A stretch of DNA of 8,867 bases, from assembly GCA_938004115.1 (NCBI GenBank), contig CALKWS010000027.1, positions 1 to 8,867 on the forward strand. The letters are read 5' to 3'. Below the pieces are notes generated by a model that was not told the origin of the DNA, did no database searches, and saw only the letters and a list, made by a program, of their open reading frames with translations. A program made the position numbers and the translations under genes. Source of the stretch: an uncultured Ruaniaceae bacterium (lineage in GTDB: Bacteria; Actinomycetota; Actinomycetes; Actinomycetales; Beutenbergiaceae). Positions 1 to 6,055 of the stretch are shown piece by piece (positions within the stretch are counted from its first letter, which is position 1; the number at the start of each line of letters is the position of its first letter).

Positions 1-74
1 CCGGCGCCGGCGGGGTGCTCACCCCGGCGCTCAGCGCGGCGCTCACCGCCGCCGCAGCCAGGGCGATACGATGA
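1..74 (+). CDS. C-terminal fragment of an unidentified protein (truncated by window edge)
   Basis: A + strand frame read from base 3 ends at a TGA at 72-74 and gives an Ala/Gly-rich tail of 23 residues, starting GAGGVLTPALSAAL and ending ARAIR. It resembles an amphipathic C-terminal helix after a glycine turn, as seen at the ends of many sugar kinases and transport proteins, but it is too short to assign. The stop lies 73 nt before the kinase start at 148, so it may be the upstream member of the same operon. The frame could also be chance in GC-rich DNA. Confidence 0.4.
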   Translation, partial: GAGGVLTPALSAALTAAAARAIR

Positions 75-147
75 CGCCGCCGCGACACTCGTGGTGCCCT
101 TCCCTGGGTGCGCGGTGCCGCCAGGATCCGACCTCGCCGAGGAGCCC

Positions 148-1098
148 ATGCCCGACGGAGAACACGTGCGCTGGTTGGCCGTCGACGGCGGCCAGTCCCA
201 GATACGGCTGCGCCTGTCCACCGGTGCGCAGGCCGCGGGCCCCGGGGTGCAGCACCGCCCGGGCGGCAATGTGCCGGGCATCCTCGCCTCGATCGAGGCC
301 GCACTGGCCGACCTGGGCCATCCGCAGGTGGAGATCGCCACCCTGGGCATGAGCGGGCTGTTCCAGGAGCCCGGACCGCTGGCCGAGCTGGGCGCCGGGA
401 TCCGCCGGGCGTGCGGCGCCCGGCGCGTGCTGATGTTCGGCGATGACATCTCCAACCACGCCGGTGCCTTGCGCGGGGTGCCCGGCGTGGTCGCCGCGAT
501 CGGCACCGGCACCGCGGTGCTGGGGGTGAACCCGGCCGGGCAGTTCACCACCGTGGACGGGCGGGGCTACCTGCTGGGCGATGACGGATCGGGGTTCCAG
601 CTGGGTCAGCGGGGCTTACGGGCGGTGCTGGAACACGCCGAGGGACTGCAGCCGCCCACCGCGCTGACGGCCGCGGCCACCGAGCGGTTCGGGCCGGTGG
701 ACACGATCGCCCACACCATCTACCGCTCCGCGGCCCCGGTGGCCGCACTCGCCTCCTTCGCCCGGGACGTGCTGGCCACCGCCCGCGCCGGCGATGAGAC
801 CGCCCGGCAGATCGTGTCCACCTCGACGCACGCCTTGGCCCGCTCCATCCGCGCGGCCGCCGGCGGCTTCGCCTCCGGGCCGGTGCCGGTGGCCGTGGTC
901 GGGGGGCTGATGCGGTCTGCCGATGTGATCCTCCCGGTGCTCTCGCAGGCCCTGGCGCAGGAGCTCCCCGCCGCGCAACTGCGCGAACCGGCCGGCACCT
1001 CCCTCGATGGGGCCGCGTGGCTGGCCGATCACCCGCCGGGGCTGTACGCACCGCGGATCCACGAACACCCCGGACCACCCGCGCCGGCCGCACGATGA
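148..1098 (+). CDS. BadF/BadG/BcrA-family sugar kinase, N-acetylglucosamine kinase-like
   Basis: Predicted cytoplasmic ATP-dependent kinase of the ASKHA fold, 316 aa, close to the usual size of NagK-like BadF/BadG proteins. Visible motifs in order are: an N-terminal phosphate-1 loop, AVDGGQSQ (residues 11-18); the candidate catalytic aspartates in FGDDISNHAGAL (97-108); a phosphate-2 loop, AAIGTGTAVLGV (116-127); GDDGSGFQLGQRGLR (144-158), the conserved GDEGSG-type signature; and an adenosine-site segment, VVGGLMRS (250-257). The likely role is phosphorylation of GlcNAc or another amino sugar. The exact substrate cannot be read from sequence. I chose the ATG at 148, with GAGGAG at 139-144 just upstream. 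A GTG at 166, preceded by GGAG at 157-160, is an equally plausible start 6 codons in. The frame stays open up to a GTG at 91, but that extension adds nothing family-like. The SIS-domain gene follows after 58 nt, supporting an amino-sugar catabolic or recycling pair. Confidence 0.83.
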   Translation: MPDGEHVRWLAVDGGQSQIRLRLSTGAQAAGPGVQHRPGGNVPGILASIEAALADLGHPQVEIATLGMSGLFQEPGPLAELGAGIRRACGARRVLMFGDDISNHAGALRGVPGVVAAIGTGTAVLGVNPAGQFTTVDGRGYLLGDDGSGFQLGQRGLRAVLEHAEGLQPPTALTAAATERFGPVDTIAHTIYRSAAPVAALASFARDVLATARAGDETARQIVSTSTHALARSIRAAAGGFASGPVPVAVVGGLMRSADVILPVLSQALAQELPAAQLREPAGTSLDGAAWLADHPPGLYAPRIHEHPGPPAPAAR

Positions 1099-1142
1099 CG
1101 ACATCACCCACCCCGCACCCGCCCGAAGCAGTCCCGAACCCC

Positions 1143-1159
1143 TGAGGAGCACACCTGTG
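1143..1159 (+). promoter_or_regulatory. Ribosome binding site deciding the GTG start of the SIS gene
   Basis: TGAGGAG at 1143-1149 is followed by a 7-nt spacer and GTG at 1157. This favours 1157 over the open-frame start at 1007, which would overlap the kinase gene by 92 nt. Confidence 0.7.
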
Positions 1160-1915
1160 ACCGTGATCGACCAGACCATCGCCGCCTCCACCATCCTGGG
1201 GGCGGTGACCCGGGTGCTGACCACCCAGACCGCCGCCATCACCGAGGCGGCCCGGATCTACGTGGACGCCATCGACGCCGGGGGCATCATCCAGGCCTTC
1301 GGCACCGGACACTCCCGCGGTTTCGCGATGGAGGTCGCGGGGCGCGCCGGCGGCCTGGTGCCGGCCAACATGCTCAGCGTCAAGGACGTGGTGATGTACG
1401 GGGACTGGTCCCCGGCCGACATCCTCACCCCCGACGCCGAGCGCAACCCGCAGACCGCACACGCGGTGCTGGACCTGGCGGAACTGCACCACGCCGACGC
1501 CTTCGTCATCGCCTCCAACTCCGGCGGCAACGGGGCCACGGTGGAGATGGCCCTGGAGGCCGGGCGCCGCGGACACAAGGTGATCGCGGTGACCAGCCTG
1601 GACCACTCCCGGCAGATCACCTCCCGCCATCCGTCCGGATCCCGGCTGTTCGAGGTGGCCGATGTGGTGATCGACAACGGTTCGGTGTTCGGGGATGCCG
1701 AGGTGGACATCCCCGAGGTGGGTGCGGCGGTGCCCACCAGTGCCATCACCGCGAACCTGATCGCCGAGATGATCTCCGCCGAGGTCTGCCGGATCATGCT
1801 GGAGCGCGGTGAGCGCCCACCGATCCTGGTCTCGGCCAACGTGCCCGGGGGCGATGAACACAACGACGCCATCCGGGCCCGCTATGGCACTCGTCTGCGG
1901 GTCGGGGAGCCCTGA
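1157..1915 (+). CDS. SIS-domain protein (UPF0309-like), putative phosphosugar isomerase or binding protein
   Basis: A 252-aa single SIS (sugar isomerase) domain protein, the usual length of the UPF0309 group. The phosphosugar-binding landmarks are visible: AFGTGHSRGFAMEVAGRAGG (residues 47-66), where the GTGHSR loop should cradle the sugar phosphate; the second loop FVIASNSGGNGATVEMA (116-132); then KVIAVTSLDHS (141-151), typical of the Rossmann-like core; and an acidic C-terminal segment, VPGGDEHND (229-237). Related SIS proteins isomerise, cleave or sense amino-sugar phosphates. Pairing with the upstream GlcNAc kinase-like gene suggests it acts on the kinase product, but that is inference; MurQ-type etherase activity is not indicated by the length or motifs. 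It probably shares a transcript with the kinase. Its end faces the SulP gene with only 17 nt between the two stop codons. Confidence 0.85.
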   Translation: MTVIDQTIAASTILGAVTRVLTTQTAAITEAARIYVDAIDAGGIIQAFGTGHSRGFAMEVAGRAGGLVPANMLSVKDVVMYGDWSPADILTPDAERNPQTAHAVLDLAELHHADAFVIASNSGGNGATVEMALEAGRRGHKVIAVTSLDHSRQITSRHPSGSRLFEVADVVIDNGSVFGDAEVDIPEVGAAVPTSAITANLIAEMISAEVCRIMLERGERPPILVSANVPGGDEHNDAIRARYGTRLRVGEP

Positions 1916-1924
1916 GCGGCTCCC
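1905..1924. terminator. Possible bidirectional terminator hairpin between convergent genes
   Basis: GGGAGCC (1905-1911) pairs perfectly with GGCTCCC (1918-1924) around a 6-nt loop that contains the TGA stop of the SIS gene. No T-tract follows on either strand, which is common in high-GC actinobacteria. It sits exactly where convergent transcription must end, but the stem is only 7 bp. Confidence 0.4.
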
Positions 1925-1932
1925 TCGCGACG

Positions 1933-3822
1933 TCAGCGGCCGGCGGGGGTGCCGATCTCGGCGGTGTGCTCGGGACCGGCTTCGGCGGCCGCGTCAGCCG
2001 GCGGCGCAGTTTCGTCGGCCGCGTCGGCCCGCGGCGCAGTTTTCCCGGGGGCGACCGCTTCGGGCACGGTTTGCCCGGGAGGGGGCGGCTCGGAACCGGT
2101 CTCCTCGGGTGCCGTGTCCGGCGCGGGGGCCGCTTCGTCGGCCGCCGATGCCTCCGGGGCCTCCCTCACGGCGTCGTCCTGGGGCTCCTGCGTGGCGGCG
2201 TCCATGCGCCGGATGTGGGAGCGGGCATGGGCGACGGCGTCATCCAGCTCATCGAACAGGTGGTTGCGGTGGCGCAGTGCCGCGAACACCTGCAAGCGGC
2301 GCATCAGGTGCAGGTGCTCAGGGCGTACGCCCTTGATCAGCACCGTCACGCCGCGCTCCTCCAGTGCGGTGACCAGGGTCGCCAGGGAGCGGGCGCCGGT
2401 GGCGTCCACCAGGTGCAACTGGGACAGGCGCAGCACCACCACGTCCAGGCCGCGCTGGGCCGAGACCCGTTCGATGATGCGGTCCACCGCGCCGAAGAAC
2501 AACGCACCGTCGATGCGGAAGATCGCGATGCGCTCATCCCCCGGGTGCACCGGACCCGCGATCTCCTCCCGGTGCACGCCGCTGGCCCGGCTCAGCGCAC
2601 GCAGCGCGAAGAAGGCGGCCACGCCGAGGCCGATGAGGATCGCCACCACCAGGTCCACCGACACCGTGACCACCGCGGTGATGAGGAACACCAGCGCATC
2701 CGAGCGTGTGGTGGTCAGCAGGGTGCGGGCCACCCGCACCGAGATCATCCGCGATGCGGTGACCATCAGCACCCCCGACAGCGCGGCCAGCGGGACGTGC
2801 GAGACAACCTGGGAAGCCAGGTAGACCACGGCCAGCAGCGCCAGGGCATGCACCGAGGCAGAGACCCGGGTGCGGGCGCCCGAGCGGACGTTCACCGCGG
2901 TGCGGGCGATAGCGGCCGTCGCGGGCATACCGCCGAAGAGGCCGGACGCCACCGAGGCCAGGCCCTGCCCGACGAGTTCCCGGTCGGCGTCGAACGGGCC
3001 CACCTCGGACATGGAGTGCGCGACCCGCCCGGAGAGCAGGGACTCGATCGCCGCCAGCGCAGCGACGGCCAGCGCCGGGCCGGCCAGGGCTTGAAGCACC
3101 TCCAGGTTGATCTCCGGCAGCGCCGGTGCCGGCAGCGAGTCCGGCAGGGCCCCGATGTTCTCCAGCGGCATCGCCGAGAGCGCGACCACCGCGGTCACCA
3201 CGATGATCGCCAGGAACGAGCCGGGGATCTGCGGCCAGCGCCGTGCGGTGAGCAGCATGATGAGGGCAACCACGACCACCACGGCCAACGGCAGGAACGC
3301 CTGGGGCCACTCGGCGGCGGCGATGGCTTCGAACGCGGCCACGAGTGCGCTGGGCGACTGTGCGGCGTCGGAGGCGCCGACGGCGGCAGGCACTTGCTGG
3401 GCGAAGATGATCACCCCGATGCCCATGGTGAAGCCCTCCACCACCGGCCAGGGGATGTAACTGACCGTGCGTCCCAGGCGCAACAGTCCGGCGATGAGCA
3501 CCACGACGCCGGCCATGATGCTCACCAGCATCAGCGCCCCGGCGCCGTAGTTCATCACGATCGGCGCCAGGACCACCACCATGGCCCCGGTGGGCCCGGA
3601 CACCTGGACGTGGGAGCCACCGAAGATGGCGGCCACCAACCCGGCGACGATGGCGGTGATCAGCCCCGCCTCGGCACCGGCCCCGGAGGACACACCGAAA
3701 GCCAGCGCCAGCGGCAGCGCGACGATGCCCACCGTCAGGCCGGCAAGCACGTCCCGCTTCCATGTGCGGCGAAGTCCGGCGTAGTCCTGGCGGCTGGGGA
3801 AGAGGGAGCGCCAGGTACTCAT
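1933..3822 (-). CDS. SulP/SLC26-family anion transporter with C-terminal STAS domain
   Basis: A 629-aa membrane transporter of the SulP family. These carry sulfate, bicarbonate or dicarboxylates by H+ or Na+ symport or exchange; the substrate here is unknown. Order: cytoplasmic N-terminus (1-22); a multi-helix membrane domain (about 23-410) that opens with WKRDVLAGLTVGIVALPLAL and carries the SulP signature QVSGPTGAMVVVL (73-85) and the GGMPATAAIARTAVNVRSGA stretch (298-317); a STAS domain (about 430-540) with RIAIFRIDGALFFGA and the HLVDATGARSL loop (470-480), equivalent to the phospho-acceptor loop of anti-sigma antagonists; then a disordered Ala/Pro/Glu tail (541-629) with a 10-residue repeat. 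The ATG at 3822 is chosen because the 49 upstream codons lie inside arsR and are not transporter-like. Its ATG overlaps the arsR stop (ATGA), implying translational coupling. Its own Shine-Dalgarno is weak (GCGGGCGG). Confidence 0.9.
   Translation of the reverse strand: MSTWRSLFPSRQDYAGLRRTWKRDVLAGLTVGIVALPLALAFGVSSGAGAEAGLITAIVAGLVAAIFGGSHVQVSGPTGAMVVVLAPIVMNYGAGALMLVSIMAGVVVLIAGLLRLGRTVSYIPWPVVEGFTMGIGVIIFAQQVPAAVGASDAAQSPSALVAAFEAIAAAEWPQAFLPLAVVVVVALIMLLTARRWPQIPGSFLAIIVVTAVVALSAMPLENIGALPDSLPAPALPEINLEVLQALAGPALAVAALAAIESLLSGRVAHSMSEVGPFDADRELVGQGLASVASGLFGGMPATAAIARTAVNVRSGARTRVSASVHALALLAVVYLASQVVSHVPLAALSGVLMVTASRMISVRVARTLLTTTRSDALVFLITAVVTVSVDLVVAILIGLGVAAFFALRALSRASGVHREEIAGPVHPGDERIAIFRIDGALFFGAVDRIIERVSAQRGLDVVVLRLSQLHLVDATGARSLATLVTALEERGVTVLIKGVRPEHLHLMRRLQVFAALRHRNHLFDELDDAVAHARSHIRRMDAATQEPQDDAVREAPEASAADEAAPAPDTAPEETGSEPPPPGQTVPEAVAPGKTAPRADAADETAPPADAAAEAGPEHTAEIGTPAGR
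1957..2076 (-). repeat. Imperfect 30-bp (10-aa) tandem repeat in the SulP C-terminal tail
   Basis: Residues 583-622 read as decapeptides GQTVPEAVAP, GKTAPRADAA, DETAPPADAA and AEAGPEHTAE. At DNA level, two adjacent 30-bp units starting near 1987 and 2017 share CGGCCGCGTC and GCGGCGCAGTTT. The length of such a low-complexity tail is likely to vary between strains. Confidence 0.65.
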
Positions 3823-4208
3823 CGCCCGCCCGCAACGGTAGAGACGTCCGATGTGCCCATCGGCGGCAGCGTCGCGGCTTGCTGGAGTTGCTCCGCGCTG
3901 GACTGCAGCAGGTCCCCGAGCAGCAACCGGGCAGCGGCGAGCAACTCCGCGCCGTGGACGGACACCCACCGGTAGTACACGTGCGACCCGCGCCGTTCGG
4001 ACGTCACCAACCGGTGACGGCGCAGCACCGACAGGTGCTGGGACAGGTGCGATGCCTCCAGGCCCATGTCGGTGAGCATCTCGGCCACGGACACCTCGGG
4101 GGCTGCCGAGAGCAACTCCAGGATCCGGATCCGAACGGGGTGGGCGAGACCCTTGAACAGGTTCGCCTTGATCTCATACAGCGGCTGATCCGCCTCGGCT
4201 AACGCCAA
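3819..4208 (-). CDS. ArsR-family winged-helix transcriptional regulator
   Basis: A 129-aa protein with the ArsR/SmtB fold: a helix entering FKGLAHPVRIRILELLSAAP (residues 18-37), a helix-turn-helix from VSVAEMLTDMGLEASHLSQHLSVLRRHRLV (about 39-68), and a beta-wing around SERRGSHVYYRWVS (70-83). The protein has no cysteine, so the classical CxC or paired-Cys metal and sulfide sensor sites are absent; its signal is unknown. The start is TTG at 4208, supported by GGAGG (plus-strand CCTCC at 4215-4219) with a 6-nt spacer. The stop overlaps the SulP start by 4 nt, so regulator and transporter form a two-gene operon. The expected role is autorepression and control of the transporter. Confidence 0.88.
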   Translation of the reverse strand: MALAEADQPLYEIKANLFKGLAHPVRIRILELLSAAPEVSVAEMLTDMGLEASHLSQHLSVLRRHRLVTSERRGSHVYYRWVSVHGAELLAAARLLLGDLLQSSAEQLQQAATLPPMGTSDVSTVAGGR

Positions 4209-4246
4209 CCACGACCTCCGAATGACGATTTGACGAACTCATCATA
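4209..4246 (-). promoter_or_regulatory. Candidate promoter -10 element and RBS for the arsR-sulP operon
   Basis: This is the only AT-rich patch between ectC and arsR. On the minus strand it reads TTATTGATATGATGAG, containing TATGAT (4246-4241), a near match to TATAAT, about 33 nt before the TTG start. The GGAGG at 4219-4215 follows. I found no convincing -35 at the right spacing. The stretch also holds two TGACGA copies on the plus strand (4223-4228, 4231-4236), an 8-bp period that may or may not be an operator. Confidence 0.4.
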
Positions 4247-4281
4247 TCAATAAGTCGGGGGCCACGGCTGTCGCGTGGCTC

Positions 4282-4325
4282 ACAGCGGCGCGGCGTCGGG
4301 AGTGCGGACATGACAGCGGCGCGGC
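4282..4325. repeat. 13-bp direct repeat overlapping the terminator arm
   Basis: ACAGCGGCGCGGC occurs at 4282-4294 and again at 4313-4325, 31 bp apart. The second copy covers most of the distal arm of the ect terminator. The first copy could pair with the same opposite arm, giving an alternative hairpin. Confidence 0.5.
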
Positions 4326-4348
4326 ACCGGGTATCGGTGCCGCGCCGC
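4316..4348 (-). terminator. Rho-independent-type terminator hairpin of the ectoine operon
   Basis: A perfect 14-bp stem (4316-4329 with 4335-4348) and a 5-nt loop, GGTAT, lie 19 nt after the ectC stop. The stem is very GC-rich and not followed by a U-tract, as is usual for strong actinobacterial terminators. It separates ectC from the downstream arsR-sulP operon. Confidence 0.75.
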
Positions 4349-4367
4349 CAGGTGGACGATCCGGTGC

Positions 4368-4772
4368 TCAGGCCTGCGGCACCGGGTCCTCCTTGATCAG
4401 CGGGTAGACGCCGTTCTCGTCGTGCACTTCCCGGCCGGTCACCGGCGGGTTGAACACGCACACGGTGCGGATCTCGGTTCGCGGGCGCACCACGTGCTTG
4501 TCGTGGTTGTTGAGCAGGTACAGCGAACCTGGACGCAACTCGTGCACCTCGCCGGTGGCCTGATCGGTGATGGTGCCCTCACCCTCGGTGACGAACACCG
4601 CCTCGATGTGGTTGGCGTACCAGAACTCGTTGACGGTACCGGCCTTCAGCACGGTCTCATGGACGGAGAACCCGGCCCCGTCCTTGGCCAGGATGATCCG
4701 ACGCGAGCGCCAGTTCTCCGTCTTGATGTCGGCGTCGGTGTCGGTGATCTCATCAAGGTGACGAACGATCAT
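4368..4772 (-). CDS. ectC: L-ectoine synthase EctC
   Basis: A 134-aa cupin-fold enzyme that cyclises N-gamma-acetyl-L-2,4-diaminobutyrate to the compatible solute ectoine by loss of water, the last pathway step, in the cytoplasm. It starts MIVRHLDEI, typical of EctC, and contains NEFWYANHIEAVFVTEGEG (residues 48-66) and PGSLYLLNNHDKHVVRP (81-97). The proposed metal ligands Glu57, Tyr85 and His93 known from studied EctC proteins are all present at exactly those positions, so it should be active. Length is normal for the family. The start ATG at 4772 overlaps the ectB stop as ATGA, and GAGGAG lies 11 nt upstream, so translation is probably coupled to ectB. The operon ends here; no ectD follows. 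Confidence 0.96.
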   Translation of the reverse strand: MIVRHLDEITDTDADIKTENWRSRRIILAKDGAGFSVHETVLKAGTVNEFWYANHIEAVFVTEGEGTITDQATGEVHELRPGSLYLLNNHDKHVVRPRTEIRTVCVFNPPVTGREVHDENGVYPLIKEDPVPQA

Positions 4773-6055
4773 GATGTGGCAAACTCCTCGGTCCGCTCGG
4801 CCGGGTTGGCGCTGAGTACATCGGAGATGGACTCCTCGAGGATCGTCATCCCGCGGTCGAACTCCTCGTTGGTCATGGTCAGGGGCGGGAGCAACTTGAC
4901 CACCTCGCCCTCCGGGCCGGAGGTCTCGGCCAGCAGGCCCCGCTCGAAGGCGGTGGTGGTGACCTTGTCGGCCAGCTCACCGGAACCGAACTGCAGTCCC
5001 CGCGCCATCCCGCGGCCCTTGGCCACCAGGCCGTGCTCCTCGTGGTCGGCCACCAGCCGGTTGAAGCGGGACTCCACCTGCATGCCGCGGGCGATGGTCT
5101 GCTGCCGCAGGGCATCGTCGCGCCAGAAGGTACGGATCGACTCCGCCGCGGTCGCGAAGGCCGGGCCGATGCCGCGGAAGGTGCCGTTGTGCTCCCCCGG
5201 TGCCCAGATGTCCAGTTCCGGGCGGATCAGGGTCACGGCCATGGGCAGACCGTAGCCGGACAGCGACTTGGACAGGGTGATGATGTCCGGGACGATGCCG
5301 GCTTCCTCGAAGCTGAAGAACGAGCCGGTGCGCCCGCAGCCCATCTGGATGTCGTCGACGATGAGCAGCACGCCGTGCCGCTTGCACAGGTCGGCGAGCT
5401 TGCGGAGCCATTCGACGCGGGCGGTGTTCAGCCCGCCCTCGCCCTGCACCGTCTCCACGATGACCGCAGCCGGTTCGTTCAGGCCGCCGCCGCCGTCGTT
5501 GAGCAACCGCTCCAGGTAGATGAAGTCGGGCACGTCGCCGTCGAAGTAGTCGTCGAAGGGCATCGGGGTGGCGTGCACCAGGGGCAGGCCGGCGCCGCCG
5601 CGCTTCATCGCGTTACCGGTCACGGACAGCGCGCCCAGCGTCATGCCGTGGAAGGCGTTGGTGAAGTTCACCACCGATTCCCGGCCGGTGACCTTCCGGG
5701 CCAGTTTCAGCGCGGCCTCCACCGCGTTGGTGCCGGCCGGTCCGGGGAAGACCACCTTGTGGTCCAGGCCGCGGGGGCTGAGGATCTCGTCGTGGAAGGT
5801 GGCCAGGAAGTCGTCCCGGGCGGGGGTGAACATGTCCAGGGAGTGCACCACCCGATCGCTGGTGAAGTAGTCCAGCAGCGTTTCCTTCAACTTGGGGTGG
5901 TTGTGGCCGTAGTTCAGGGCGCCGGCTCCGGCGAAGAAATCGAGATACGAGCGTCCCTCGACGTCGGTGATGGTGGACCCGACGGCGTGGTCGAAGGACG
6001 TGGGCCAGGATCGGGAGTAACTGCGGACCTGGGATTCCAGTTCAGCAGTGCTCAT
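4769..6055 (-). CDS. ectB: EctB, alternative stand-alone product from an internal start
   Basis: This is the aminotransferase half of the fused frame as it would be if translated alone: 428 aa, the usual EctB length, starting MSTAELESQVRSYSRSWP like other actinobacterial EctB proteins. It is a class III, PLP-dependent aminotransferase (Lys263; Asp234/Asp235 in VDDIQ) that catalyses the first committed ectoine step, aspartate 4-semialdehyde plus glutamate to 2,4-diaminobutyrate plus 2-oxoglutarate. The ATG at 6055 has GGAG 9 nt upstream (6068-6065), and a second in-frame ATG lies at 6070. Independent initiation is therefore plausible, so cells may make both fused and free EctB. Which form dominates cannot be told from sequence. 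Confidence 0.6.
   Translation of the reverse strand: MSTAELESQVRSYSRSWPTSFDHAVGSTITDVEGRSYLDFFAGAGALNYGHNHPKLKETLLDYFTSDRVVHSLDMFTPARDDFLATFHDEILSPRGLDHKVVFPGPAGTNAVEAALKLARKVTGRESVVNFTNAFHGMTLGALSVTGNAMKRGGAGLPLVHATPMPFDDYFDGDVPDFIYLERLLNDGGGGLNEPAAVIVETVQGEGGLNTARVEWLRKLADLCKRHGVLLIVDDIQMGCGRTGSFFSFEEAGIVPDIITLSKSLSGYGLPMAVTLIRPELDIWAPGEHNGTFRGIGPAFATAAESIRTFWRDDALRQQTIARGMQVESRFNRLVADHEEHGLVAKGRGMARGLQFGSGELADKVTTTAFERGLLAETSGPEGEVVKLLPPLTMTNEEFDRGMTILEESISDVLSANPAERTEEFATS

Noticed and set aside
545..1861. 438-aa minus-strand open frame opposite the kinase and SIS genes
   Set aside because: Low-complexity Gly/His/Arg translation, antisense to two genes with recognisable motifs.
1966..3975. 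669-aa + strand open frame opposite the SulP gene
   Set aside because: Its translation is rich in His, Gly, Arg and Asp with no domain. It is the antisense shadow of a high-GC membrane protein gene whose real frame shows clear SulP and STAS motifs.
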